Source: Lachnospiraceae bacterium (GTDB lineage: Bacteria > Bacillota > Clostridia > Lachnospirales > Lachnospiraceae). Taken from it: a stretch of 64,000 bases of DNA. Location: the NCBI GenBank assembly GCA_910574285.1, contig CAJTAL010000005.1:105879-169878 (forward strand). Direction: 5' to 3'. Positions 28,861 through 39,190 of the stretch are shown here, piece after piece. Every line of letters begins with the position of its first letter. Position 1 is the first letter of the stretch. The notes beneath the pieces are model-generated. The model was not told where the DNA came from and made no database searches. It saw nothing but the letters and a program-made list of their open reading frames with translations. The position numbers were made by a program, and so were the translations under genes.

Positions 28861-29024
28861 GGGTTTCTCCTCCTTTGTTATCCTTATTATATATTATACA
28901 TCCCATACCTGAAGCAAATGAAATGTCCTTTTTGCCATATATACTATATAATAAAGACTTTTGTACAAAATATCAATAGAATTTCTTCATTTTTCTTATT
29001 TTCTTATTTTTCCTGGTTCTAAAT

Positions 29025-29882
29025 TTATTGCTCCTGGGGCTGCTCTGTTTGCTGATCTTCCCCGGCAGTGTTTTCTGCCGCCTCAAATGTAATCGTACTG
29101 TTCATCTCAGAATAATTCTCCAGATGCAAGGTTCCCGCCCTGTCTCCCAATTTCTCAAGAATCGGCGGAATCTGCGCGATCTGTTCTGCCGATACGCTCT
29201 TCCCCAGACGCACTCTGACATTCCCGATATCCAGACAGATCTCATCCCCCTCGCCCACAATCTTAGCCGATGTCAGCTCATACTTTGTCACTTCCCGGGA
29301 AGCCTCCAGTATCTGCTCGAATATCCTTGTATCATCGCTCTTCAGATACTGATAAAGTTTGATTTCCCCCACCTCGATTCCTTCAATATACGGAAGCCCT
29401 TCTATCAGCTTGGGTGATTCGAAGATAACCAGGCCTTCTTTATCAAAATAGTCGTATTTATCCCCATTTTGTATGTACCCGACGATGGTTTTCTCTTCTA
29501 CGATCACCTTCAGTCTCCAGGGTGTTTCCATACGAACCTTCATCCATTCAAGACACGGAGGAACTTCTCCCTTTCCGGCGGCATATTTCCCCAGGATATA
29601 CAGTGTATTCACAGAATATTTATCGCTGCGGATCACATCCATGATTTCCTGCTCCGTCATATGCTCATTGCCGCTCACCTTTATCTCCTGAAGATAGAAT
29701 AACAGAAAAACCGCAACCCCGATGATTATGCATCCCAACAGCAATACAAAAAAAGCATACACTTTATGTGACTTTTTCTTTCGTCTTTTTCTTGGTTCTT
29801 CCCTTGGCTCCTCCCTCCTGGCCCTTTCTTCCCTGTTCTCCCCCCTGAACCTCTCTCTCTCCCTTTCCTGGTATCTTTCCAT
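29025..29882 (-). CDS. ftsQ: Cell division protein FtsQ/DivIB
   Basis: 285 aa. A long Arg/Glu-rich cytosolic tail (residues 1-40, EERARREEPREEPRKRRKKK), one membrane helix (about 43-66), a POTRA domain (IKVSGNEHMTEQEIMDVI) and the beta domain ending in a Gln/Glu-rich tail. DivIB stabilises the FtsL-FtsI-FtsW divisome complex outside the membrane. Between ftsW and ftsZ, as in the Firmicute cluster. Confidence 0.93.
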   Translation of the reverse strand: MERYQERERERFRGENREERARREEPREEPRKRRKKKSHKVYAFFVLLLGCIIIGVAVFLLFYLQEIKVSGNEHMTEQEIMDVIRSDKYSVNTLYILGKYAAGKGEVPPCLEWMKVRMETPWRLKVIVEEKTIVGYIQNGDKYDYFDKEGLVIFESPKLIEGLPYIEGIEVGEIKLYQYLKSDDTRIFEQILEASREVTKYELTSAKIVGEGDEICLDIGNVRVRLGKSVSAEQIAQIPPILEKLGDRAGTLHLENYSEMNSTITFEAAENTAGEDQQTEQPQEQ

Positions 29883-29908
29883 ATTTTTATACTCCCCGTC
29901 TTTTTCCC

Positions 29909-30991
29909 TTATTTTACCAGAGATGACACGCTCAGCACAAGCCCCATTTCCACAAGGAGGAACACAACCGAGGTCCCGCCGTAGCTTATAAATGGCAGCG
30001 TGATTCCTGTGTTGGGAATCGTATTCGTAACTACCGCGATATTTAAGATCACCTGTATCATCATATGGCCCATGGCGCCTGTCGCGATCAGCGCGCCGAA
30101 CAGATCTCCCGCATGCGTCGCGATCACGAAGAACCGCCAGATCAGTATCAGAAACAGGATGAGGACAAATCCGGCTCCGAACAATCCAAGCTCTTCACAT
30201 ATGATGGAGAATATCATATCATTCTGTGCCTCCGGGACAAAGCCGAGTTTTTGTATACTCTGTCCTAATCCTCTGCCGAACAGACCACCCGAACCGATCG
30301 CATACAGCCCCTGCAGCGTCTGATACCCCTTTTCATATGCCTCCGGATTCCTCCAGATAGCAAGACGCTCCAGGCGGTAGCTCTCAAGCGCAAGGAAGAT
30401 CGTCATAAACCCTACCCCCAGAATTCCCATAAATACGAACTGGCCGTATTTGGGACTGGCGACAAATATAAGGATGACTCCGATCCCCAGGATGATGATG
30501 GCAGTGCTTAAGTTGCTGGCCCCGACCAGCGCGACGATGGGAAGGATCAGCGCCATGATCTTCAGCATTGTACGCATTTTCTCCATATCTTTCGCATTCT
30601 TTGTCACCATGTGCGCCAAAAAAAGGATTACCGCTACCTTGGCGTACTCTGACGGCTGAAAAGAAAAGGGCCCCAAAGACAGCCATCTTTTGGACCCGTT
30701 AATCTCATCTCCGATAAACAGAACCGCCACCGATAAAAGTATCGCCGTCAGATACCCCAGCACCGCCACATGTCTCCATATACGATAGTCCATATTGGCC
30801 GTCACAAACAGCGCGGCGATTCCAAGCGACGTCGCGAATACCTGCTTCTTCAGATAATAGAATGAATCATGGAACTTCACTTCGCCGTTATAAGCGCTTG
30901 TACTGTACAGGATCACAAGTCCTATGACTACAAGCAAAGCCAGCGCGGCAAGAAGTGTATAATCATACCTTCTGTTACTAGAATGATTCAA
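29909..30991 (-). CDS. ftsW: SEDS peptidoglycan polymerase FtsW
   Basis: 360 aa, about ten membrane helices. SEDS motifs: LVILYSTSAYNG, NGSKRWLSLGPFSFQPSEYAK, PEAQNDMIFSIICEELG and NTGITLPFISYGGTSVV. Polymerises lipid II glycan strands together with a class B PBP at the septum. Lies between murD and ftsQ. murG, normally near here, is absent. Confidence 0.95.
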   Translation of the reverse strand: MNHSSNRRYDYTLLAALALLVVIGLVILYSTSAYNGEVKFHDSFYYLKKQVFATSLGIAALFVTANMDYRIWRHVAVLGYLTAILLSVAVLFIGDEINGSKRWLSLGPFSFQPSEYAKVAVILFLAHMVTKNAKDMEKMRTMLKIMALILPIVALVGASNLSTAIIILGIGVILIFVASPKYGQFVFMGILGVGFMTIFLALESYRLERLAIWRNPEAYEKGYQTLQGLYAIGSGGLFGRGLGQSIQKLGFVPEAQNDMIFSIICEELGLFGAGFVLILFLILIWRFFVIATHAGDLFGALIATGAMGHMMIQVILNIAVVTNTIPNTGITLPFISYGGTSVVFLLVEMGLVLSVSSLVK

Positions 30992-31004
30992 TATATGCCA
31001 CTCC

Positions 31005-32357
31005 TTATAAGGAATTTACGATCTCTTTGAACTTCTCTCCGCGTACCTCATAGCTGGGGAACATATCCCAGCTTGCACATGCCGGCGACAGCAGGACCGC
31101 ATCTCCCGGCTTTGCAGTCTTCGCAGCTTCCAGAACCGCTTCCTCAAACGTATCTGCAAATACATAATCATAGAATCCACAGGACCTGGCATCTTCCGCA
31201 ATCTTTTCTTTCGTCTCTCCAAGCAGGATCAATCTCTTTACTTTTCCTTCAAAACTGTTGATCCACTCCGTGTAGACAGACTCTTTATCATATCCGCCGC
31301 CGATCAGAACGGTAGGCCGGTTCATTGCCTGTATCCCTTTGATCGCGGCGTCCGGATTCGTACCCTTGGAATCATTATAATATGCGACTCCGTTCTTTTC
31401 CGCTACATACTCGATCCGATGTTCTACACCCTTGAACGCCTTCACACTCTCCCTGACGATTTCTGCCGGTACTCCGTACACAAGAGCCATGGCGGCGGCT
31501 GCCATCACATTCTCATAATTATGAACCCCAAGCAGGTTCAGCTCTTCCACGCCGCAAATCTCCGTCGTCCCTTCATTTCGATAGATGATCTTGCCGTCTT
31601 CCAGACAGATTCCCTTTTCTAGTTTACGCCGGCTGCTGAAATATAGAACCTGTGCACGGATATTTTCACCAAATTCCCGCGTCAGCCTGTCTTCATAGTT
31701 CAGGATACAATAATCTTCCTCCGTCTGATTCCTGGCTATATTTTTCTTGGCGTTCACATAGGCCTCCATCGTGTGATGACGGTTCAGATGGTCCGGAGTA
31801 AAATTCAATATCGCGCTTACCTTAGGCCGAAAATCAAGAATCGTCTCCAATTGAAAGCTGCTCATCTCCGCAACCGTTATACTGTCGCCGCTCATCTTAC
31901 CGGCCGCCGCCGTGTATGGATTGCCGATATTTCCCACCACAGACACATCGTCCCGGTAATTCTTCATGATCTCGCCGAGAAGCGCCGTAGTAGTCGTCTT
32001 CCCGTTTGTACCGGTAATCGCCAGCACATCTCCTTTCCCGGACTCAAAGGCCAGTTCCACTTCGCCTGTGACCAGAATCCCCTTCTCTCTCATCCGATTC
32101 ACAAGAGGCAGATCTGCCGGAACTCCCGGACTTAATATCACGATATCCAGCGTATCCAGAAGCTCTTCCGGGAACACGCCGATTATAATCCGCGCTTTGC
32201 TTCCGTCTTCTAATTTATTACGAACCTCTTCTTCCTTAAGCTTCTCATTGCCGTCATAGAGCAATACTTCCGCTCCCTGTTCTTCTAATAATCCGGCTGC
32301 TCCGATCCCGCTGATCCCCAAGCCAAATACCAGAACCTTCTTCTTTGCTATCTCCAT
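31005..32357 (-). CDS. murD: UDP-N-acetylmuramoyl-L-alanine--D-glutamate ligase
   Basis: 450 aa. Mur-ligase motifs: AITGTNGKTTTTALLG (ATP loop), NFTPDHLNRHHTMEAYV, VEHRIEYVAEKNGVAYYNDS and GTNPDAAIKGI, with LLSPACASWDMFPSYEVRG at the end. Adds D-Glu to UDP-MurNAc-L-Ala in the cytosol. Standard length. Separated by 13 bp from ftsW and 15 bp from mraY. Confidence 0.97.
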   Translation of the reverse strand: MEIAKKKVLVFGLGISGIGAAGLLEEQGAEVLLYDGNEKLKEEEVRNKLEDGSKARIIIGVFPEELLDTLDIVILSPGVPADLPLVNRMREKGILVTGEVELAFESGKGDVLAITGTNGKTTTTALLGEIMKNYRDDVSVVGNIGNPYTAAAGKMSGDSITVAEMSSFQLETILDFRPKVSAILNFTPDHLNRHHTMEAYVNAKKNIARNQTEEDYCILNYEDRLTREFGENIRAQVLYFSSRRKLEKGICLEDGKIIYRNEGTTEICGVEELNLLGVHNYENVMAAAAMALVYGVPAEIVRESVKAFKGVEHRIEYVAEKNGVAYYNDSKGTNPDAAIKGIQAMNRPTVLIGGGYDKESVYTEWINSFEGKVKRLILLGETKEKIAEDARSCGFYDYVFADTFEEAVLEAAKTAKPGDAVLLSPACASWDMFPSYEVRGEKFKEIVNSL

Positions 32358-32372
32358 TCTCTTTCTTTCCTC

Positions 32373-33329
32373 CTACATGGCCATCAACGCAATCAGGCAA
32401 AGGATCGCCGTTGCGATAGCGAACACTGCCACTACCCTTGTCTCCGACCATCCGCACAACTCAAAATGATGATGTATAGGCGCCATCTTAAAGATACGCT
32501 TGCCGCCCGTCTTCTTAAAATATGTTACCTGAATCATGACAGATAATACCTCTATCAGATAGATCATTCCTACGATGATAATAAAGATCGGCATCTGAAG
32601 CATATATGCCGTAGACGCCACGAAGCCTCCAAGAGCCAGGGACCCCGTATCTCCCATGAACACACTGGCGGGATATACATTAAAAAGAAGAAAACCAAGC
32701 AATGCACCTACCACTGCGCAGGTGATGGGTTCTATGCCGCTTTTTGTCCCGATCGCTACTACCGTAAAGAACGTAGCAACCAACACGGTCACACTGGAAG
32801 CCAGACCATCCAGCCCGTCTGTAAAATTCACTCCGTTGACAGTTCCGATCACAGCAAAAAACATAACGGGAATCGCAAGCCACCCTACGTTCCAGTATTT
32901 TCCTCCGGTAAACGGCAGCAGCATAGCCAGCGACACGTCTGTAAACCGCACCATATAAAATGCAAACACCGCAGTCACAACAATCTGAAGCGCCATCTTC
33001 TGCTTCGGATACAATCCGTCGGAGCGTTTCATAACTACCTTGAGATAATCATCCAAAAAACCGATCAGGCCAAACCCCAGCGTCACAAACAGTATCGGGA
33101 TGATCTTCGGATAGTCTTTAATATAGAACACGGCTGTAATAACGACACTCAGGAGAATGATCACCCCTCCCATAGTCGGTGTACCCGCTTTCTTAAGATG
33201 TGACTTCACTCCATCCTCCCGCTCTGTCTGACCCATCTTCAGCTTTCTGAGTACCGGAATAATCAATGGTCCCATGATCACACTCAGCACAAATGCGATC
33301 AATACCGGAACAAATACTTTATAATCCAT
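32373..33329 (-). CDS. mraY: Phospho-N-acetylmuramoyl-pentapeptide transferase
   Basis: 318 aa, ten membrane helices. Signature blocks KAGTPTMGGVIILL, GFLDDYLKV, NFTDGLDGLASSVT, VFMGDTGSLALGGFV and APIHHHFEL with the HHH motif. Forms lipid I on undecaprenyl phosphate at the inner face of the membrane. Downstream of the two PBPs and before murD. Confidence 0.97.
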   Translation of the reverse strand: MDYKVFVPVLIAFVLSVIMGPLIIPVLRKLKMGQTEREDGVKSHLKKAGTPTMGGVIILLSVVITAVFYIKDYPKIIPILFVTLGFGLIGFLDDYLKVVMKRSDGLYPKQKMALQIVVTAVFAFYMVRFTDVSLAMLLPFTGGKYWNVGWLAIPVMFFAVIGTVNGVNFTDGLDGLASSVTVLVATFFTVVAIGTKSGIEPITCAVVGALLGFLLFNVYPASVFMGDTGSLALGGFVASTAYMLQMPIFIIIVGMIYLIEVLSVMIQVTYFKKTGGKRIFKMAPIHHHFELCGWSETRVVAVFAIATAILCLIALMAM

Positions 33330-33389
33330 ACATCCACCTCTTTGTCTCTTTCGTTATTTAATCTTCTTTCAGCCTTTTTCGATTCATGC

Positions 33390-33416
33390 CGGATAAGCGC
33401 CGGCGGCTCTTATCCG
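33390..33416. repeat. Hairpin between the second PBP gene and mraY
   Basis: Perfect 8-bp stem CGGATAAG / CTTATCCG with an 11-base GC-rich loop. No T run follows directly. Could attenuate or process the transcript ahead of mraY. Confidence 0.4.
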
Positions 33417-33444
33417 CACAACACAGTCTAGTATACTTCATTTC

Positions 33445-35169
33445 CTACTCTTTTTCAATGCCAAGATAGGGCAATATACTCTCAAATATATTCTTTATTA
33501 CCGGGGCTGCAATCGTCCCTCCATAGTATACTCCCTGGGGATTGTAAATGACACACATCCCCAATACCTGCGGATTGTCCGCGGGTGCGAACCCGATAAA
33601 TGAAGAGATATATCTGTTCGCGCTTCTTGGAAGCGTCTGGGAAGTCGCCGTCTTCCCGCCGATCTTATATCCTTCTATATAAGCATTCTTTCCTGATCCC
33701 TCCGACACTACACTTTCAAGCAGCATTCGCATCGTAGCAGAGGTCTCTTTTGACACAATGTTTTTCTTCTCCTCATAGCGGAATCTTTTCACTTCTTCTC
33801 CTTCTTCGTCCAGTACTCTCACGCCAAAATGCGGAGTAATCCTTCTCCCCCCGTTCACCAGGGAACTAACCGTAGTCGCCATCTGCATCGGAGTCACCTG
33901 AAAAGACTGTCCAAAACTCATCGTCGCAAGCTCCACCATCCCCACATTCTCTTTCTTATGCATGATCGTCCCGGCTTCACCCGGAAGATCGATTCCTGTC
34001 ATATCCATCAGCCCGAACTGACGGAAATACTTGTAGAAATCATCCACGCCCAGCCTGAGCCCGATATCAATAAATACTGGATTGCAGGAGTTCTGAATCC
34101 CCTGTATGAAGGTCTCCGCCCCATGTCCACCAACCTTATGGCACCGAATCTTCCGATCCTCCACCACCCGGTAACCGGGACAGCTAAATTGATCTTCCAG
34201 CTTCACGGCTCCCGCTTCAAGACATGCGGATGCGGTGATGATTTTGAACGTTGACCCCGGCTCATAAGTGTCATTAATGCAGCCGTTCCGCCACATCTGA
34301 TTCAACGCATCCTGCCGTTTCTCATCCGGCATCTCTGTATCTTCCCCTTCCATATTCAGGGTAAAGGGGTCATTCAGGTTGAACTCCGGGACATTGACCA
34401 TGGCCAGGATCTCTCCGTTCTGCGGATTCATCAGCAAAATCCCGACTTTATCCGCCTGCTTTTCTTCCATCACCTTCTCTGCCATCTGCTGGGCATACAT
34501 CTGAATATTATAATCCAGGCTGATCTGAAGAGTATTGCCCGCTTCCGGTTCTACCCGCCCTTCCGCAATTCCCTCCAGTTCAACGCCTCTTGCGTCTGTC
34601 GTCGTCAATATGGTTCCGTTGACTCCTTTCAGATATTCCTCATACTTTACTTCCAGCCCGATAATCCCCTGATTATCCCCGCCTGTGAAGCCTAAGACCT
34701 TGGACGCCAGTTCGTTATGGGGATAATATCTTTTAAAATCTTCATCCACTTTCACTCCATCCAGTTCCATATTGCGGATTGTATCCCCTGTTGATTTGTC
34801 CACATTCGTCTTAATACGTTCCATCGAAGATACTTTTTCTACTCTACGCCGCACGGTATCCTCATCCATCTCCAACGCTTCCGCCAATGCTTTGATCACT
34901 TTCTCCGGTTCCTTGATCTGGCTGTGAATCACGGAGATTGTACATACAGTCTTATTCGTTGCCAGCACTTCCCCCTTCACGTCGAGGATCTCTCCTCTGG
35001 CTGCTTTGATCTCCCGCTCCCGCTCGTGCAGAGCCTCCGCCTTCTTCTGATAATACTCTGCGTCAAAAATCATCAGATAGACAAGCCTTCCTACCAGAAT
35101 CAATATTACCGCCGCGGCACAGACGAATACGACAAGGATCTTCTTCTTATTATATGTCTTATTCTTCAT
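33445..35169 (-). CDS. Class B penicillin-binding protein (SpoVD position) with KTA box
   Basis: 574 aa. Membrane helix at about residues 11-33, PBP dimer domain (ARGEILDVKGEVLATN) and transpeptidase with Ser306-TFK, SCN at 361-363 and KTA at 506-508 where nearly all class B enzymes have KTG. There is no PASTA domain. By order (ftsL, PBP, PBP, mraY) it sits where spoVD does in Bacillus, so it may be the sporulation-specific or second septal transpeptidase; sequence alone does not decide. Cross-links peptidoglycan with a SEDS partner. Confidence 0.88.
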   Translation of the reverse strand: MKNKTYNKKKILVVFVCAAAVILILVGRLVYLMIFDAEYYQKKAEALHEREREIKAARGEILDVKGEVLATNKTVCTISVIHSQIKEPEKVIKALAEALEMDEDTVRRRVEKVSSMERIKTNVDKSTGDTIRNMELDGVKVDEDFKRYYPHNELASKVLGFTGGDNQGIIGLEVKYEEYLKGVNGTILTTTDARGVELEGIAEGRVEPEAGNTLQISLDYNIQMYAQQMAEKVMEEKQADKVGILLMNPQNGEILAMVNVPEFNLNDPFTLNMEGEDTEMPDEKRQDALNQMWRNGCINDTYEPGSTFKIITASACLEAGAVKLEDQFSCPGYRVVEDRKIRCHKVGGHGAETFIQGIQNSCNPVFIDIGLRLGVDDFYKYFRQFGLMDMTGIDLPGEAGTIMHKKENVGMVELATMSFGQSFQVTPMQMATTVSSLVNGGRRITPHFGVRVLDEEGEEVKRFRYEEKKNIVSKETSATMRMLLESVVSEGSGKNAYIEGYKIGGKTATSQTLPRSANRYISSFIGFAPADNPQVLGMCVIYNPQGVYYGGTIAAPVIKNIFESILPYLGIEKE

Positions 35170-35288
35170 AATACAAAAACCTCACAAAAGCCATTTTCTT
35201 ATAATTTATTATAGCTTTTGCAAGGTTATGAATCATATGTTGTATAAGCTATAGATTCTTCCCGCAGAAATATAGCCGCAGCCGCATG

Positions 35289-37136
35289 CTACTGGCCGCC
35301 GTCGCCTTCCGCGCCGGCTTTCTGAATACCAAGATATGGAAATATATCCTTCATAATATCCGACGCCAACTGCATGGCGTAGGCGCTGGACGCCTGTTCC
35401 GCCACGTTCGGTTCATCGATCACGGCGTATACGACCACCTCCGGATTCTCCTGCGGAGCATAGCCGATGAAGGACACCAGATATTTTTTATTGCCGCGGG
35501 GCTGCTTCTCTGCAGTCCCGGTCTTTCCGCCGACGTCATATCCTTCCACCGCAGCTTTCGTTCCGGTTCCTTCCTGCACGACTCCAAGCATATAATCTTT
35601 GACTATATCGCTGGTTTCCTTAGAAATCGTCCTTTTCAGCAACACAGGGTTTTTATTCTCTATCAGATTTCCATTCTCGTCCCATATCTGCCTTACCACA
35701 TGGGGTTTATAATAATCTCCGCCGTTAATCAACGCGCAGAATGCTGCCGAGAGCTGAGTCATCGTCACGTTAAAGTTCTGACCGAACGCATTGGTCGCCA
35801 GACTCGCCGGGTCCATGTCTTTGACATCATACAGAAGTCCCAAGGCTTCGCCCGGAAGGTCGATTCCCGTGTACTCTCCAAAGCCGAAAACCTTCTGATA
35901 TCTGCAGAATTCTTCCTTCCCTATAGCCTGTCCTATGTACATCAGCGCAACGTTGCAGGAATTCTCCAACGACCGCTTCAGAGACTGCGAACCGTGGCCT
36001 TCGCGGTGGCTGCAGTGGATATCATGGTCGCCGATATGGAGCATTCCGCCGCAGACATAACTCTCTTCCCCGGTCAGCGCTCCTGTCTCCAGCCCTGCCG
36101 CTATGGTAAATGGTTTGAACGTAGAGCCTGGTTCATAGAATTCACTGACACAGAAATTATTCCAAAGCTGGTTATATTTTTCTAATTTTTCTTCATCCGA
36201 CATCGCGGCAATCTCTTCCTCCGTGTAATACTTTGTCAGGTCTCTCGGATGATTCAGATCATAATTTGGATAAGATGCCTCTGCCAGAATCTCCCCATTC
36301 TGCGGATTCATTACGATAACCGCCGTCGTTTTACTTCCTTCCCCCGTCACGAATCCATTCTTGTAAGTCTCGTTAAACGCGAGAATGTGCTTCTCTACAA
36401 TACTCTGTACCTGAAGATCTATGGTAGACACAACCGTATTTCCGTTATTCGGTTCCTTTACCGTCCGTTCGAAAGTGGAATCCTCGTCCAGATAACCATA
36501 TTCTCTTCCGTCCGCTCCGTTCAGGATGGAATTATAAGCCGCCTCTATTCCGTTGCTGCCCAGATTCCCGTTCACCGTGAAACCTATGACATCACTGGCC
36601 AGCGTATTATAGGGATACCTTCTGATATAATCATCCTCCAGCCATATCCCTGCGACATTCGGATAATTTTCATTGTCCCCGTCGATCTCCTCGAATCTCT
36701 GCGACGTCTCATAATCCACACCCTTCAGGAGGATACTGTATCTGCTGGAAGGAGTTTCTTCTATCACTTTCCTGACTTTCTCTTCCTCTATCCCAAAGCA
36801 CTCGTTCAGCACACGGATAGTAGGCTCGACATTATCCTTATCACTGAGCATTGCCGCCACATCCAGAATCACATTATATACACGTTCGCTGGTCGCGATC
36901 TTCGTCCCGTTGCGGTCTACGATATCACCCCGTTTAAAGGGTATAATCCTGCTGTTATACTGCTGCTGGTCCAGGACTACCTTCGTATAGCTGGAACCGC
37001 TGGAAGCATTGATATACGTGATCCTCAATACTAAGATAACAAAAGCTAGTACAATCGCCAAAAACAACGATACTAGCTTTTTCTGCATGAATATTGAAAA
37101 TTTTTTCTGATGATAATTCTTCGTATGTTTTGCCAT
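35289..37136 (-). CDS. ftsI: Septal class B penicillin-binding protein (FtsI/PBP2B)
   Basis: 615 aa. A short cytosolic tail, membrane helix (about 20-42), dimer domain (FKRGDIVDRNGTKIATS), transpeptidase with Ser338-TFK341, SCN 393-395 and a normal KTGTA box near residue 545. Cross-links septal peptidoglycan. The first PBP after ftsL (10 bp gap) matches pbpB. No PASTA domains at the C-terminus, which ends in an acidic, Gly-rich tail (KAGAEGDGGQ). Confidence 0.92.
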   Translation of the reverse strand: MAKHTKNYHQKKFSIFMQKKLVSLFLAIVLAFVILVLRITYINASSGSSYTKVVLDQQQYNSRIIPFKRGDIVDRNGTKIATSERVYNVILDVAAMLSDKDNVEPTIRVLNECFGIEEEKVRKVIEETPSSRYSILLKGVDYETSQRFEEIDGDNENYPNVAGIWLEDDYIRRYPYNTLASDVIGFTVNGNLGSNGIEAAYNSILNGADGREYGYLDEDSTFERTVKEPNNGNTVVSTIDLQVQSIVEKHILAFNETYKNGFVTGEGSKTTAVIVMNPQNGEILAEASYPNYDLNHPRDLTKYYTEEEIAAMSDEEKLEKYNQLWNNFCVSEFYEPGSTFKPFTIAAGLETGALTGEESYVCGGMLHIGDHDIHCSHREGHGSQSLKRSLENSCNVALMYIGQAIGKEEFCRYQKVFGFGEYTGIDLPGEALGLLYDVKDMDPASLATNAFGQNFNVTMTQLSAAFCALINGGDYYKPHVVRQIWDENGNLIENKNPVLLKRTISKETSDIVKDYMLGVVQEGTGTKAAVEGYDVGGKTGTAEKQPRGNKKYLVSFIGYAPQENPEVVVYAVIDEPNVAEQASSAYAMQLASDIMKDIFPYLGIQKAGAEGDGGQ

Positions 37137-37146
37137 AATACACCTG

Positions 37147-37689
37147 CTAATGACTCTGTCCGGACCGCGCGAGAACTCCGTCCTTCGGAATCATTTCATA
37201 CTGCTTCACATAATCTGTCGCCGGTTTCTCATATTCGATGATCTGATCAGGGGACGCGTATACCATCCCCAGATCATTCTGTGCTCTCTCCCTGATCTCA
37301 TCTAAATTCACAGAATCCATGACAGCGTTATATTCCGTAGTATTCTCTTCCCGCAAATCCGCCAGTTCCTTCTCCATCGCCGCAATATTCTTAGAACGAT
37401 TCGTGATGCGGGACTGCAGTTCCACATAATTCACACACACAACCAACGCCATAAGCGCCGCTACGGAAAGAAATATCACATATGCGGAATTAATATTAAG
37501 CGCTTGTTTTCTGTTCTTACGGACTCTCTTACTGGCTTTCTTAGGCCCCTCGGGTGATTTCTCATGATATCCGGGACTGACTTCCGGTTTGGCCGCCACA
37601 CTTCCATGTACATACGCCTGTGACTCCATATCCCTTCTTCTCCCATACGCCTGTCTTCTTCCTGAATTACCGCGTCTTGCTGCTGCCAT
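37147..37689 (-). CDS. ftsL: FtsL-like septum protein
   Basis: 180 aa. A basic cytosolic N-terminus (about 65 residues; SKRVRKNRKQALN), one membrane helix (about 67-90) and an extracytoplasmic leucine-zipper-like coiled coil (SRITNRSKNIAAMEKELADL). FtsL pairs with DivIC and DivIB to activate FtsW-FtsI. Its N-terminal tail is longer than in Bacillus. Sits between rsmH and the first PBP. Confidence 0.85.
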   Translation of the reverse strand: MAAARRGNSGRRQAYGRRRDMESQAYVHGSVAAKPEVSPGYHEKSPEGPKKASKRVRKNRKQALNINSAYVIFLSVAALMALVVCVNYVELQSRITNRSKNIAAMEKELADLREENTTEYNAVMDSVNLDEIRERAQNDLGMVYASPDQIIEYEKPATDYVKQYEMIPKDGVLARSGQSH

Positions 37690-37726
37690 GATATCACCCC
37701 TTCCTCAGATCGCCGTTTATCCTGCC

Positions 37727-38665
37727 TTACTGCCCTCGTTCGAAGATACGAAGTTTTGCACTCTTTGAACGGCTGTTTTGCTCCATCTCCTCTTTCCCCG
37801 GCAGAATCGGCTTTTTTGTAACAATACTCCCCTTTGAGACTTTCCCGCATACGCATACGGGAAAATCCGGCGGACAGGTGCAAGGATTCTCATTCTTCTT
37901 AAACGCACTCTTCACAATCCTGTCCTCCAGTGAATGAAAGGTGATTATACACAACCTTCCACCTGGATTTAACAACTCGATCATATCATCCAATGAATCC
38001 CGTAATACTTCCAGTTCCCGGTTTAATTCAATACGGATCGCCTGAAACGTCCGTTTCGCAGGATGTCCTGATTTCTTCTGGTACTTCATTGGTATGGCCC
38101 TTCTGACGATCTCCGTCAACTGACCGGTTGTCTCAATCGGGCGCTTTCCGCGTTCCGTTACGATATGTTTGGCAATATTCTTCGCAAACTTATCCTCCCC
38201 GTAATCTCTGATCACACGGTAAAGCTCCTCCTCAGCATAATCATTGACAATATCTCTGGCAGTTAATTCCTTCCGGGTATCCATCCGCATATCCAGCGGC
38301 GCATCCGCACAGTATGAAAATCCCCGTTCCGCCGTATCCAACTGGTAAGACGATACGCCCAGATCCAGAATAATACCATCCACCTTGTCAATTCTTAATT
38401 CATGGAGCCGCGACTTCATATCACAATAGTTGCTCCTGACTATCGTGACCTTCTCCCCGAAGTCTTTAAGCCGGATACCTGCCGCTTCGACAGCCGCCGC
38501 ATCCTGGTCTATACCTATAATACTCCCCTTGTCTCCCAGACGCCTGCATACTTCATAGCTGTGTCCGCCTCCACCGAGCGTACCATCTACATAGATGCCG
38601 TCTGGCTTGATATGCAGTCCATCAATTGTTTCATTCAGTAATACTGATTTGTGTTCGAATCCCAT
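37727..38665 (-). CDS. rsmH: 16S rRNA (cytosine-1402-N4)-methyltransferase
   Basis: 312 aa. SAM-binding [32 protein letters not shown], and [19 protein letters not shown], plus [20 protein letters not shown] and [13 protein letters not shown]. Methylates N4 of C1402 in the ribosomal P site. Formerly mraW. Follows mraZ by 47 bp. Confidence 0.97.
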   Translation of the reverse strand: MGFEHKSVLLNETIDGLHIKPDGIYVDGTLGGGGHSYEVCRRLGDKGSIIGIDQDAAAVEAAGIRLKDFGEKVTIVRSNYCDMKSRLHELRIDKVDGIILDLGVSSYQLDTAERGFSYCADAPLDMRMDTRKELTARDIVNDYAEEELYRVIRDYGEDKFAKNIAKHIVTERGKRPIETTGQLTEIVRRAIPMKYQKKSGHPAKRTFQAIRIELNRELEVLRDSLDDMIELLNPGGRLCIITFHSLEDRIVKSAFKKNENPCTCPPDFPVCVCGKVSKGSIVTKKPILPGKEEMEQNSRSKSAKLRIFERGQ

Positions 38666-38712
38666 ATCTACATCTCCTGCCGTGCTGATATGCCTCTATT
38701 CAGCCGGACTAA

Positions 38713-39153
38713 TTAAAGACTGAATCCGCTTGATTCCATATCGGATGCAATATCCTCTATGTTCTCTTCCACTTCAGCATTCTTCTCTTCCCATCTTGCC
38801 TTGTCCCATATCTCGGCACGCTTCCCCATACCGATGAATACGACTTCTTTATCCAGATGCGCAAACTCCCTGAGCGTAGAAGGAATTAATGTTCTGCCTT
38901 GTTTATCCAGATCACCGTCTGTTGCGCTCCCTTGAAAGAAATATGCAAGAGCACGGGCTTTCTTGTCAGTAGTAGTCGGCAGGGCGTTCAGTTTCTCTTC
39001 AAAAAGGTTCCACTCGTTCTCCGGGTATACATAAAGGCAATTCTCCATTCCTTTCGTTATGACGAAATTCTCCCCTAGATCGTCACGAAACTTTGCCGGA
39101 ATGATCAATCTGCCTTTTGCATCAATATTATGATTGTACTCCCCCTTTAACAT
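38713..39153 (-). CDS. mraZ: Transcriptional regulator MraZ
   Basis: 146 aa. Two SpoVT/AbrB-like half-domains: NIDAKGRLIIPAKFRDDLG and LDKQGRTLIPSTLREFAHL, each with the DxxGR signature. Binds repeats upstream of its own gene and represses the division cluster. The repeats are visible in this window just upstream. Confidence 0.97.
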   Translation of the reverse strand: MLKGEYNHNIDAKGRLIIPAKFRDDLGENFVITKGMENCLYVYPENEWNLFEEKLNALPTTTDKKARALAYFFQGSATDGDLDKQGRTLIPSTLREFAHLDKEVVFIGMGKRAEIWDKARWEEKNAEVEENIEDIASDMESSGFSL

Positions 39154-39190
39154 TTAGAACTCACCTTCTCCCAAGCGGCTCCACCTTATT

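Noticed and set aside
35286..36185. 299-codon plus-strand frame
   Set aside because: Antisense to the FtsI transpeptidase domain.
36249..37034. 261-codon plus-strand frame
   Set aside because: Antisense to the FtsI dimer domain.
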